Source: an uncultured Wenzhouxiangella sp. (GTDB lineage: Bacteria; Pseudomonadota; Gammaproteobacteria; Xanthomonadales; Wenzhouxiangellaceae). Taken from it: 64,000 nucleotides of DNA. Below the pieces are notes generated by a model. That model searched no databases and had not been told where the DNA came from. It saw nothing but the letters and a program-made list of their open reading frames with translations. Below are positions 9,103 to 18,139 of this stretch, piece after piece. The DNA is taken from the NCBI GenBank assembly GCA_913057195.1, contig CAJXNL010000012.1, positions 1 to 64,000 on the forward strand. The letters are read 5' to 3'. Both the position numbers and the translations under genes were made by a program. Position 1 is the first letter of the stretch. The number at the start of each line of letters is the position of its first letter.

Positions 9103-10062
9103 ATGAATGACCCACACCCCACCCAGCGCCGCCTTTTGACGTTTATTGTGAACCCAGCCGCAGGCCATCCCTGGTCGCTGCGGCGTTATCGGGCCCACCG
9201 CGCGTTGAGCCAGCTGTCACCGAAAGAGGCCGAAGTCCTTTGGACGCAATACCCAGGTCAAGCCAGTGAGTGGGCCCGAGCACGCGCGAGTGATCATCGG
9301 CGAGTGGTGGTGGCGGTGGGGGGCGATGGGACCGTCCATGATGTCGCCTCGGGGCTCATTGGAGGGCAGGCGCACTTGGGGGTGTTGGCCGTCGGTTCGG
9401 GCAACGACTTTGCCACCATGCTGGATCAACGCCTGGACACGGCCTCACTTTGCCCGGAATCGATGGTGGCGTTTTATCAAACGGCACCCAGCAAGGCGGC
9501 GGACTTAGGGGAAGTGCGTTGGCAGTCTGGGGACGGCGGTCACCACTTGGGCCACTTCATCAACAGCATGGGTCTGGGCTTGGAGGGCGCGGTTGCTCAA
9601 ACCGTCCAAACACTCAAAATGGTTAAAGGATTGAGCCGCTATATGGTGGCGGCTTTGTGGCAAATGGTTCGCTACCAACCCATTGCCATGGCGCTAGGCA
9701 GCGCCTGCGAAACCATCAGTGAGTCCCGGCCCTCACCCAAACTGTTGGTCGCGATTGGCAATGGCCGGCGTGCAGGCGGTGGGTTTGTGTTGCAGCCCGA
9801 TGCCCGCGTTGATGATGGTCGTTTAGACGTGTGTTGGGCGCCCGATTTGCCTGTCTGGCGGCAGGCAATGATTTTGCCGACGGTGTTTTGGGGCAAGCAC
9901 GGCCAGTTTAAGGCGGTGGCACAAGCCCAAGTCGAAGCGCTGAACATTGATTGCGCTCAGGGCACCCCGGTGCATTTGGATGGTGAATGGGTGGCGAGCG
10001 ATGCTCGCCGACTGTCGGTGCGAGTGCGGCCAAACGCCATTCGCGTGGTGGGGTTAGGCTAG
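9103..10062 (+). CDS. Diacylglycerol/lipid kinase family protein (YegS/DagK-like)
   Basis: A 319-residue soluble lipid kinase that phosphorylates diacylglycerol or a related lipid. The N-terminal DAGK catalytic domain shows NPAAGHPWSLRRYRA, the nucleotide loop VAVGGDGTVHDVASGL and LGVLAVGSGNDFA. The C-terminal beta-rich YegS/sphingosine-kinase-like domain follows, with the late DGRLDVCW and LDGEW strands. The ATG at 9103 lies just after the divergent PlsC-like gene. Its TAG stop overlaps the pyrC stop on the other strand within the tetranucleotide CTAG. Substrate could be diacylglycerol, phosphatidylglycerol or another lipid. Confidence 0.9.
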   Translation: MNDPHPTQRRLLTFIVNPAAGHPWSLRRYRAHRALSQLSPKEAEVLWTQYPGQASEWARARASDHRRVVVAVGGDGTVHDVASGLIGGQAHLGVLAVGSGNDFATMLDQRLDTASLCPESMVAFYQTAPSKAADLGEVRWQSGDGGHHLGHFINSMGLGLEGAVAQTVQTLKMVKGLSRYMVAALWQMVRYQPIAMALGSACETISESRPSPKLLVAIGNGRRAGGGFVLQPDARVDDGRLDVCWAPDLPVWRQAMILPTVFWGKHGQFKAVAQAQVEALNIDCAQGTPVHLDGEWVASDARRLSVRVRPNAIRVVGLG

Positions 10063-11090
10063 GACACAGACCACGCCACCTGTCCACCGGCGCGAAGCGG
10101 CACCCCAGCCACACCTCCGAAATCGACGGTCTCAGGGACATCAACGACTTGGCGGTGGAGTGTGACGCTGTCTTCGTTGCGCGGTAAGCCATAAAAATCA
10201 GCGCCATAAAACGACGCGAAACCCTCGAACTGAGCCAACGCGTCAGCGCGATCAAACACCTCAGCATAAAACGCCAATGCATGTCGGGCGGTATAAATAC
10301 CGGCGCATCCGCATTCGGCCTCTTTGGCGCCTTTGGGATGGGGAGCGCTGTCGGTGCCTAGAAAGAATTTTGGGTTGCCGCTGGTGGCGGCCTTGACCAA
10401 TGCATGGCGGTGACGTTCACGTTTGATGAGGGGCAGACAATAGTGGTGAGGCCGCAAACCCCCCTCAAACATGGCATTTCGATTAAGCAACAAGTGATGC
10501 GCGGTGATTGTGGCAGCGAGATTGTTTGGTTGCTCGGTTACAAATGTCACTGCGTTTTCAGTGGTGATGTGTTCCATCACCATCCGAAGTTTTGGGAAGT
10601 GATGGATTAAAGGGCTAAGATGTCGGTCAATGAACACGGCCTCTCGATCAAAAATGTCGATTTCACTGTCTACCACCTCGCCGTGCATCAGCAACGGGAG
10701 ATCGTATTTTTCCATCGCCTCGATCACCGGATAGACCTTTTTGATGTCACGCACCCCGCTGGCGGCATTGGTGGTGGCGCCGGCCGGATAAAGCTTCACC
10801 GCGTGAACGTGCGGGCACTCGGCTGCTTTTTGGATTTCGTTGGGCGGGGTGTCTTCGGTCAGATACAGCGTCATCAGCGGCTCAAACGTTGCCCCTGGTG
10901 GTACCGCGGCCAGGATCTCATCTCGATAAGCCAAAGCCCGGTCCACGGTGACGACCGGTGGAGTGAGGTTGGGCATGATGATGGCGCGGGCAAACTGCCC
11001 AGCGGTGTCTGGGACAACACTTTTTAAAAGCGCGCCCTCTCTCACATGCAGGTGCCAATCGTCGGGACGAGCAATGGTTAAGGTGTCCAT
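10059..11090 (-). CDS. pyrC: Dihydroorotase
   Basis: Zinc amidohydrolase of de novo pyrimidine synthesis that interconverts carbamoyl-aspartate and dihydroorotate. It has 343 residues, matching the homodimeric E. coli-type PyrC (348). Visible motifs are the metal-binding DDWHLHVREG, MPNLTPP, KLYPAGATTNA with the lysine to be carboxylated, LMHGEV, the ligand histidines in EHITT and ITAHHLL, and GTDSAPH. The C-terminal FYGLPRNED is also typical. The ATG is at 11090, with a 100-base divergent intergenic region shared with the SCCPDH-like gene. Confidence 0.96.
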   Translation of the reverse strand: MDTLTIARPDDWHLHVREGALLKSVVPDTAGQFARAIIMPNLTPPVVTVDRALAYRDEILAAVPPGATFEPLMTLYLTEDTPPNEIQKAAECPHVHAVKLYPAGATTNAASGVRDIKKVYPVIEAMEKYDLPLLMHGEVVDSEIDIFDREAVFIDRHLSPLIHHFPKLRMVMEHITTENAVTFVTEQPNNLAATITAHHLLLNRNAMFEGGLRPHHYCLPLIKRERHRHALVKAATSGNPKFFLGTDSAPHPKGAKEAECGCAGIYTARHALAFYAEVFDRADALAQFEGFASFYGADFYGLPRNEDSVTLHRQVVDVPETVDFGGVAGVPLRAGGQVAWSVS

Positions 11091-11190
11091 GCCATCTATT
11101 ATCCAACCTTTCTCTTGTCAATGCACGAATGGCGTGCCTGGGGTGGTCTGATAAGATGTTCGATGGAATTTGTATTGGGAGTTGTGGTTC

Positions 11191-12417
11191 ATGTCTAAGA
11201 CCTATGATCTGGTCATTATGGGCGCGACAGGCTTCACCGGCCGGCTGGTCGTTGAGTACCTGCTCGAGCGCTATGGCATTGATGGTGAGCTGTCCTGGGC
11301 GATTGCCGGGCGCAGTGAGGACAAGCTCAGAAACCTCCTGACGGCATTGGGCGCTGAGGGCCTGCCCCTGATTCAAGCCGACAGCTGTGAGCGCGCCTCG
11401 CTCGATCAGCTGGTTGAACAAACCCACGTGGTGTGCTCGACGGTGGGGCCGTATGCCCTCTACGGTGATGAGCTGGTGGCCGCTTGTGTGGCGTCAGGCA
11501 CAGATTATTGTGATTTGACCGGTGAGGTGCCCTGGATGCGGCGGATGTTGGATCAGCACGCCGAAAAAGCCAAAGACACTGGCGCGCGCATCGTTCATTG
11601 CTGCGGGTTCGACTCAGTGCCCTCTGATATGGGCGTGAGATTCGCCCAAACTGAAGCCATGGAGCGCCTCGGCGAGCCCTTGACCCAAATTCGTTTGGGC
11701 GTTGAGGCCATGCGCGGCAAGATGAGCGGGGGAACGGCGGCCAGCATGATGAACATCATTCAAGAGAGCCAAAAAGACCCCAATGTGGCGCGCGTGCTGA
11801 AAAATCCCTATGCGCTCTGTCCTGAGGGCATGCGGTCAGGGGTGAAACAACCATATGTTAAAGGGCCTCAGTTTGATTCTATGCTGAAGGCATGGCTGGC
11901 GCCTTTTGTGATGGCCGCAATCAATACCCGGGTGGTGCATAAAAGCCATGCCCTCCGTGACCGCGCTTGGGGTGAGGCGTTCACCTACGATGAGGCGATG
12001 ATGACCGGCCGAGGATTCAAAGGTCGGCGCGCGGCGTGGGTATGGTCGCTGATGTTGGGTGGATTTGCGTTGGGGGCCAGTGTTAAACCGCTCCGTGCAC
12101 TGATGAAAAAAACGGTGCTCCCCGACCCAGGCGAGGGGCCGAGTTCTGAGCAGCAGGCACGCGGGTTTTATAAGCTGCGCCTGACGGGCCAGACCGCGAG
12201 CGGGCGTTCGCTGTCGGTGCGCGTCACCGGTGATCGCGATCCTGGCTATGGATCCACCGCGAAGATGCTTGGCGAGGCCGCGGTGTGTTTGGCCACCCAA
12301 ACCCCACAAAGCGCCGTGGCAGGGGGCTTTTGGACACCTTCCACCGCTCTGGGCCACGCATTTCATGAGCGTTTGGTGGCCAATGCAGGCTTGACGTTCG
12401 AAGTCATCGAGCCTTGA
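11191..12417 (+). CDS. Saccharopine dehydrogenase-like NAD(P)-binding oxidoreductase (SCCPDH / trans-enoyl reductase type)
   Basis: A 408-residue protein of the SCCPDH family. The Rossmann N-terminus VIMGATGFTGRLVVEYL carries the GxxGxxG dinucleotide site, followed by the conserved AGRSEDKL and CGFDSVPSD blocks. Family members include human SCCPDH and mycobacterial trans-acting enoyl reductase, which acts in lipid (DIM/phenolic glycolipid) synthesis. True saccharopine dehydrogenase activity is unlikely. The substrate is unknown, although a lipid is a reasonable guess. The ATG at 11191 replaces the track's upstream TTG. It appears monocistronic. Confidence 0.85.
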   Translation: MSKTYDLVIMGATGFTGRLVVEYLLERYGIDGELSWAIAGRSEDKLRNLLTALGAEGLPLIQADSCERASLDQLVEQTHVVCSTVGPYALYGDELVAACVASGTDYCDLTGEVPWMRRMLDQHAEKAKDTGARIVHCCGFDSVPSDMGVRFAQTEAMERLGEPLTQIRLGVEAMRGKMSGGTAASMMNIIQESQKDPNVARVLKNPYALCPEGMRSGVKQPYVKGPQFDSMLKAWLAPFVMAAINTRVVHKSHALRDRAWGEAFTYDEAMMTGRGFKGRRAAWVWSLMLGGFALGASVKPLRALMKKTVLPDPGEGPSSEQQARGFYKLRLTGQTASGRSLSVRVTGDRDPGYGSTAKMLGEAAVCLATQTPQSAVAGGFWTPSTALGHAFHERLVANAGLTFEVIEP

Positions 12418-12572
12418 GCCGACGCCAAGCCCTGGGACGCCGGGCCCGCCTGCCTTAACAAGACATTTACATTTCCAAAACGCTGTGATAACTTTCAAAA
12501 GTTGGGGCCTTCGTTCACACCGGCGGGGGCCTAACAAAGCGCTTTTCAGCCCAGAACATTTGGAGAAGACTG

Positions 12573-15494
12573 ATGGAAATCACGTACCGCCGAACGCTCC
12601 TGTACTCAGCCATTGCCGCATGCCTGAGTTTCAGTCTGGCCGCTGCCCCGCTGTGGGCCCAGGACCAGGTTGAGGAGGAAGAAGACACCACCGAGGTCGA
12701 AGAGGCCGAGCAAACCGAAGACCGAGTCACGGTCACCGGCTCCCTTCTTCGCCGCGATGAGTTCAACTCCGCATCGCCCATTCAGGTGATCAGCGCCGAA
12801 ACCCAGGTTCAATTGGGTCAGGTGGATACCGCAGAATTTTTGCAAAGATCCAGCATTGCCGCTGGTTCGACGCAGATCAACAACCAGTTCGGCGGGTTTG
12901 TGGTTGAGGGCGGTACCGGCGTGAACACCGTCTCTTTGCGTGGATTGGGTGCACAGCGCACGCTGGTGCTGCTCAATGGCCGTCGCCCGGGTGCGGCGGG
13001 CACGCGTGGTCAGGTCGGCGGGTTTGATTTGAACGTCATTCCCTCATCGATCATTCAGCGAGTGGAAATTCTTAAAGACGGCGCGTCTTCGATCTATGGG
13101 TCGGACGCCGTGGCCGGTGTGGCGAACATCATCACCCGCCGCTCCGTTGATCGTCCCGAAATCAACGTGCGCGCTGCTGTGCCCTTTGAGTCAGGGGGCG
13201 AGACATATGACATCTCCGGTGCCTATGGATGGAACTTTGATCAAGGCAGCGTCGTGGTGGCTGGTGAGTATCAGCTCCGTGAGGCTTTGATGACCAACGA
13301 CCGCGACTTCCTCTCATGTCAGCAAGACTTGATTCGGGATCGAAACGGCAACCTTATCGACCGAGAAGATCGGTCGATCACCGCAGGCACGTCCCTAAGC
13401 GGCTGCTCAAACCTGTATGCCAATACGGTGATTGATCCCATTTTTGGCGACCGATATATCCCGGCGCCTGATGGTGTGACCATTGGCGGCATTGAGGGGT
13501 ATCGCCCCAGAGCCAATGGCCGCTACGACGATCCCGGTGGGCAAGCGTTTTATGAGGATGTGTTGAACTTCGACTTCTACAACGAGTCAGCCATCAACCG
13601 CCAAGAGCGCACCAGCGTCTATGCGTCGTCTGATTTTTCGCTGGATTTGTTTGGCGGGACGCAGTGGAGCACCGAGTGGCTGTACACCAAACGCGAAACA
13701 GAGTCTCGCGGATGGCGTCAGTTCTTCCCATTGACAGGTGGCGCGACTTCGCTGTTTGCACCCGTCTACACCTATCCCAACAGCCCAGACTATGTGACAC
13801 CCACGGCCTCTGGGTTGGCGCAGCCTGTTATGCCGTATCCATCCAACAGCGACATTGCGGTGGACTATTACTACGTGGCAACTGCGTTGGAGGGTGATTT
13901 GGGTTTTGGTGACAACTGGACGTGGTCACTGAACAGCTCGTACTCTTACTCAGACGGTGACTACACCCGCAACTCGATTGTGGCATCACAGTCGGGTGAT
14001 GCTCGGTTTGATGATACGGCGCCCCGCATTGATTACTTCAGCCCCGGCATTCTAAGCGGCGCCAACATGGACCAGCTGGTGAACACTGTGGGTGTCAACC
14101 ACACTGGCAACACGATCTATGATCAGTTTGTGATCACCGGCGTGGCGACTGGCAACGTGTTTGATATGCCTGCAGGCCCCGTCGGTTTGGCGGTCGGGGC
14201 AGAGTACCGTTGGTTTAGCATTGACGATCAGCCCAGCGAATTCTCAACCGGCGGCGATCTCTGGGGCGAGTCTTCAGCCCTGGTCACCAAGGGCAGTGAT
14301 GATGTGACTGAGGTCTTTGCTGAGATTGAAATTCCTTTGATTGCGGGCATCCCGTTTGCTGAGTCCATTACTTTTAACGGCTCGGCTCGGGCCTTTGATT
14401 ACAAATCAGCAGGCTCGGATCACGTGTGGAAAGCGGGTTTGAACTGGCAGGTGAATCCGTCTTTCCGCATTCGCGGCGCCAAAGGCACCTCTTACCGAGC
14501 CCCTGCGCTGTATGAGCTGTTCTTGGGTGATCAAACCTCGTTTGTTGGTCAGACGGCCATTGATCCCTGTATCGATTGGGGTCAAAGCTCGAATGAGAAT
14601 ATCCGGGCCAACTGTGCCGCCGATGGCATTCCAGCCGATTTCACTGGGGGCGCATCATCTGCGACCATCGTGTCAGGCGGCGGTGCCGGGGTGCTTGAGC
14701 CTGAGACCTCTGAGGCCACCACGGCTGGGTTTGTGTTCACGCCCACCTTCGTCAACGCCAGCTTGGCCATTGATTACTTCGAGATTGAAGTTGAAGACCA
14801 AATCGCACAGCTTTCAGGCGGCGCGATCTTGGGTGGCTGCTACGGCGCGCCCGTGTTCCCCAACGCGTTTTGTGATCTGTTCACCCGGTCTCCGGCGGAT
14901 GCAGCATCGAATGCCTTGGCCGTGGACACTGTGCAAGCGTCTTATTTGAACGTTGATCTCCAGACCACGCAGGGCATTGACGCAACCGTGCGTTACGATC
15001 GCGACTTCAGCTTCGGTAGCTTGGTGTTTGAGTCCAACGCCACTTGGGTGTTTGAAGACATCCAGCGGCTGTTCGATCCCTCACTGGCTTCTGGATTTGA
15101 GTCCAATGATCTAAACACCACCATCGGACGGCCCAAAATGGTGGCCAATGGCCGGTTGGCGTTCACTTCAGGCGATTTGACCTACACCTGGGGCACAAAC
15201 TACGTGCGCCGTTCGTCAAACTTGCCCAATGCCAATGATGTGATCACCTACTTCGGCTTCCCGAACGCCCAGCGCGATGTGGTGGCGGAGCGTCGCTTCT
15301 TCCACTCGTTCTCGGTGTTCTATGACCAGGCCGATTGGTCCGTGTTGGTGGGCATCGACAATGTCTTCGATGCGGAACCACCCACGGTGTCAAGCGGTGC
15401 CGGCACCAGCCGTCGAGGCAACATCTCGGTGTCCGCCACGCAATACCCACTGCGTGGTCGCACCGGCTTTGCGCGGTTCAACTATCGTTTCTAA
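12573..15494 (+). CDS. TonB-dependent outer-membrane receptor
   Basis: A 973-residue receptor that imports a ligand across the outer membrane using TonB/ExbBD energy. The signal peptide ends at LWAQ. It is followed by an acidic linker, the TonB box-like RVTVTGSLL segment and the plug domain (SPIQVISAE, VSLRGLGAQRTLVLLNGRR, VEILKDGASSIYGSDAVAGVANIITR). The 22-strand barrel ends with FARFNYRF, the terminal aromatic BAM signal. The subfamily resembles large alteromonad/xanthomonad receptors for peptides, siderophores or glycans; the ligand cannot be read. A strong terminator follows. The convergent neighbour is a secreted S9 peptidase, consistent with peptide scavenging. Confidence 0.93.
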   Translation: MEITYRRTLLYSAIAACLSFSLAAAPLWAQDQVEEEEDTTEVEEAEQTEDRVTVTGSLLRRDEFNSASPIQVISAETQVQLGQVDTAEFLQRSSIAAGSTQINNQFGGFVVEGGTGVNTVSLRGLGAQRTLVLLNGRRPGAAGTRGQVGGFDLNVIPSSIIQRVEILKDGASSIYGSDAVAGVANIITRRSVDRPEINVRAAVPFESGGETYDISGAYGWNFDQGSVVVAGEYQLREALMTNDRDFLSCQQDLIRDRNGNLIDREDRSITAGTSLSGCSNLYANTVIDPIFGDRYIPAPDGVTIGGIEGYRPRANGRYDDPGGQAFYEDVLNFDFYNESAINRQERTSVYASSDFSLDLFGGTQWSTEWLYTKRETESRGWRQFFPLTGGATSLFAPVYTYPNSPDYVTPTASGLAQPVMPYPSNSDIAVDYYYVATALEGDLGFGDNWTWSLNSSYSYSDGDYTRNSIVASQSGDARFDDTAPRIDYFSPGILSGANMDQLVNTVGVNHTGNTIYDQFVITGVATGNVFDMPAGPVGLAVGAEYRWFSIDDQPSEFSTGGDLWGESSALVTKGSDDVTEVFAEIEIPLIAGIPFAESITFNGSARAFDYKSAGSDHVWKAGLNWQVNPSFRIRGAKGTSYRAPALYELFLGDQTSFVGQTAIDPCIDWGQSSNENIRANCAADGIPADFTGGASSATIVSGGGAGVLEPETSEATTAGFVFTPTFVNASLAIDYFEIEVEDQIAQLSGGAILGGCYGAPVFPNAFCDLFTRSPADAASNALAVDTVQASYLNVDLQTTQGIDATVRYDRDFSFGSLVFESNATWVFEDIQRLFDPSLASGFESNDLNTTIGRPKMVANGRLAFTSGDLTYTWGTNYVRRSSNLPNANDVITYFGFPNAQRDVVAERRFFHSFSVFYDQADWSVLVGIDNVFDAEPPTVSSGAGTSRRGNISVSATQYPLRGRTGFARFNYRF

Positions 15495-15523
15495 ACGGTC
15501 AGCGAACCAAGCAGCTTGTATAG

Positions 15524-15555
15524 ACAGCGGCGCCTTTGGCGCCGCTGTTTTTTTA
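15524..15555 (+). terminator. Intrinsic terminator of the TonB receptor gene
   Basis: A perfect 11-bp stem (acagcggcgcc/ggcgccgctgt) with a TTT loop is followed by a run of eight T residues. It starts 30 bases after the receptor stop codon. Confidence 0.95.
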
Positions 15556-15763
15556 TAGGCCAGGCTTAATCTGCCTTTGAGTTTGTTTCGGGTTTAAACG
15601 CGCCAGTGTCCCCCATCTCAACCCTGCACGCCTGTCGCAAAGTGAGCCTGTGAGGCTTGGGTGTGCTTGAGTGACGCTGTCGGCGTTGTCGGGAAGAAAC
15701 CGGAGTGGCGTGGTGTCCATGACGATGGCGTTGCCTGCGGTTCAGCGGAGGCTGTCTGGGCCA
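15556..15763. other. Intergenic stretch between two facing terminators
   Basis: Together with the flanking terminators this makes a 339-base non-coding gap between the TonB receptor and the convergent S9 peptidase. I see no convincing coding frame, repeat or structured RNA between the two hairpins. The track ORFs here lack a ribosome-binding site and recognisable content. Confidence 0.6.
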
Positions 15764-15796
15764 TAAAAAAACCGGCTCAGGATCCCCTGAGCCGGC
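15764..15796 (-). terminator. Intrinsic terminator of the minus-strand S9 peptidase gene
   Basis: On the minus strand, gccggctcag pairs with ctgagccggt across a short loop and is followed by a T-run (AAAAAA on the plus strand). It lies about 38 bases after the stop codon of the S9 peptidase gene. Confidence 0.9.
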
Positions 15797-15833
15797 CCAA
15801 TGAATGGATGAACAATCGTGTGCTTGTGCTCGA

Positions 15834-17906
15834 CTACTGCGCCGATGTGCCCTGTGCGTCATTGTTGGCGCGGGATTGGGCCAGGCCACAGGTCTGTCCC
15901 AGATAACGATCAATTAAGCCCAGCGTGGTTCTATGATGACGCGGGTACCATGGCAGGCTGTGGGGCATGTCTTCGACAATCACCAATTCAGAGCGAACTT
16001 CATTTTGGATGGCTTTGTGGAAATTGCTTGCATGCCATGACGGCGTTCTGACATCGCGATCACCGACGTAGAGCATGATCGGAATATTGGCCTTGTCAGT
16101 GGCGGTCATTGGGTCAAGGCCGGTGACTGTTTGACCTTGCAGGATCCGCTGCAGGCGATTTTCACTCCAAGTGTTGCCCAAACGGCCAAGGTCGGCCACC
16201 GGGGCGCCCGCAATCGCGCACTGATAAGGGCTGTCCTCGCGAACGGTGGCTGCCACAGCCGCGAATCCACCGTATGAGTACCCAAAGATGGCCAAGCGTT
16301 CGGGGTCTGCAATGCCTTGGTCAACAAGCCAAGCTGCGCCGTCGTCTTTGTCATCTTGCATGGCCTGGCCCCATTCTCTGTCGCCTGCCAGCCAAAGTTC
16401 GCGGCCCAAGCCCGCTGAGCCCCGGTATTGTGGTCGCAGCACCGCGTAGCCTCGAGAAGTCAAAAATGGCACCCACCCTGAAGCATCCCAGCCTTGGGTG
16501 TCACGCGCCCAAGGGCCTCCATGGGGATGAATGATGGCCGGCAGGGGCCCGTCGTCCTTGCTCCAGCCTGCAGGCAGGTCCAAAATGGCGGGAATCTCGA
16601 GACCATCACGCGCCTCGTAGGTGATCCAACGCTGCTCGCCAATATTGTTTGGATCGATCCATGGTCGCTGCTTGCCCAGCGTCATCACGCGCGATTGGTC
16701 AATCAACAGGTGATAGCTCGGTGGATGGCGATGACTGCTGGTGGTGAACAGCACGCGTGACATGTCGTCGTTGTAATCATTGATGGCCACCCCTTGATTG
16801 GGGAACGCCTGTTTGAGGCCCTCATGGATGCTTTTCATTTGAGGGTCGACATAGGTGGTCTCGGTCCGGCCGCCTGAGACCGTAAAGCCCAAGACTTTGT
16901 TGAAGTTGCTGGGCTGCCGGCCCAGGATGATGCGCCCGATGGAGTACTGTGGGTGGGCCACCAGAGGCTGGTCATCAAACTGGCGGGTTGCGGGGTCGTA
17001 CATCCAAGCCTGCACCTGGTCTGAGAATAGATCGGTCAAGACATAGAACTTGCCTGTCTCCTCATCCCGCCCCGAGACGGTGAAGCTGTAGCGCTCGCTT
17101 AAGGGGCGACTTAAGTTCTCATGGACCTCAAACTCGCCGGTGTCGGTGTTTTTGAAAAGAATGCGCTGCTCATACTCATTGGCGCCGCTGGCCTCAATCT
17201 CGGTCCGAATCAACAGCTCGCCGGTGCGTGAGTCAAATAGGCTGGGCGTGGTGCGACCACCTGCTCTGAGCAAAAGCTCGGTCTCACCCGTTTTCAGGTT
17301 ATAAAGAAAGAAGTTGGATTGAAACGTGAGCTCGTTGAGCTGGCTGATAATGACGCGCTCGGGGTCCAAAGGCAGCGTATTGACCAGTGAAGCTGAGCCG
17401 GCAATTTCCAGACACCGTTGCGTGGCCTCACTCACACCCAAGCGGCGTGTGTTATCGGCAAAGGCCTCCTCAAACCCCTCATGCTTAGAGTCGGTCAAGT
17501 AGAGTTTATTGACAAAGGTCTTCGTCGCCCCTGTGCTTTTGCCTTCACCGCAACCGCCCAAGCGGCCGGTCCACTCTTGGCGGGCAAACACCAGCAGCCG
17601 ATCGGCCTTGAGGGCTGAGGCGGCAATGAACTTCATTCGATCGCCCGAGGGGGTGATCACGGGGCCACTGTCGAGGTCATTGAGATCCCATGTGGCCAGT
17701 GCCGTGTCCTCATTGCCCGAGCCCGGGGCTGCGATCAGCGCCACCAGCATCTTGCCATCGGCGCTCATGGACACCGATTGGATATTGGGGACTTTGGCAA
17801 AGCTCTCGGCGGGGATGGGTTCGGGCTGAGCCAGCGTTGGGCTGGAGAGCATCAAAAGCCCCGCTTGAGCGGCGATAAGAACAGACCGGGTGAATGAAAA
17901 AGTCAT
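15834..17906 (-). CDS. Secreted S9 family peptidase (prolyl oligopeptidase-like)
   Basis: A 690-residue exported serine peptidase. The signal peptide ends at PTLAQ. The N-terminal half is a beta-propeller. The C-terminal hydrolase domain has the nucleophile elbow FGYSYGGFAA (GxSxGG), an Asp in VGDRDVRTP and a His in DMPHSLPW. The motif HPHGGPWARD contributes the oxyanion region. It differs from the 6097-8190 peptidase in both propeller and active-site sequence, so the two are not recent duplicates. The ATG at 17906 is preceded by a sigma-70-like promoter about 40 bases upstream, and an intrinsic terminator follows. Located convergent to a TonB receptor, it probably degrades peptides in the periplasm. 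Confidence 0.93.
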   Translation of the reverse strand: MTFSFTRSVLIAAQAGLLMLSSPTLAQPEPIPAESFAKVPNIQSVSMSADGKMLVALIAAPGSGNEDTALATWDLNDLDSGPVITPSGDRMKFIAASALKADRLLVFARQEWTGRLGGCGEGKSTGATKTFVNKLYLTDSKHEGFEEAFADNTRRLGVSEATQRCLEIAGSASLVNTLPLDPERVIISQLNELTFQSNFFLYNLKTGETELLLRAGGRTTPSLFDSRTGELLIRTEIEASGANEYEQRILFKNTDTGEFEVHENLSRPLSERYSFTVSGRDEETGKFYVLTDLFSDQVQAWMYDPATRQFDDQPLVAHPQYSIGRIILGRQPSNFNKVLGFTVSGGRTETTYVDPQMKSIHEGLKQAFPNQGVAINDYNDDMSRVLFTTSSHRHPPSYHLLIDQSRVMTLGKQRPWIDPNNIGEQRWITYEARDGLEIPAILDLPAGWSKDDGPLPAIIHPHGGPWARDTQGWDASGWVPFLTSRGYAVLRPQYRGSAGLGRELWLAGDREWGQAMQDDKDDGAAWLVDQGIADPERLAIFGYSYGGFAAVAATVREDSPYQCAIAGAPVADLGRLGNTWSENRLQRILQGQTVTGLDPMTATDKANIPIMLYVGDRDVRTPSWHASNFHKAIQNEVRSELVIVEDMPHSLPWYPRHHRTTLGLIDRYLGQTCGLAQSRANNDAQGTSAQ

Positions 17907-17948
17907 AAGGCATCCTGAGTTTAGGGGTTAACAATGGTGAACATCACG

Positions 17949-17978
17949 AGTATACGAGGCCAGTCACGGGCAGATCAA
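17949..17978 (-). promoter_or_regulatory. Sigma-70-like promoter for the S9 peptidase gene
   Basis: On the minus strand, TTGATC and TATACT are separated by 18 bases. Transcription would start about 36 bases before the ATG at 17906. Both boxes match consensus well, but expression has not been tested. Confidence 0.6.
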
Positions 17979-18139
17979 TATGACTTCTAGGGGGGGCGAG
18001 GCAGCTGACTGTGCCCGCCCGTCGATTGCCGGCCGCATTCGCCTTCGCTTTTGTGACAAAATGATGACTGCCCTGGATGGCGTTGATAAACGCAAGGCCA
18101 CCTCGGGGCAGTCTTGACTGATAGAGGGGATAACACCAA

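Noticed and set aside
15566-15913. Minus-strand ORF after the TonB receptor
   Set aside because: It spans a terminator and runs into the S9 peptidase 3' end out of frame; no conserved content.
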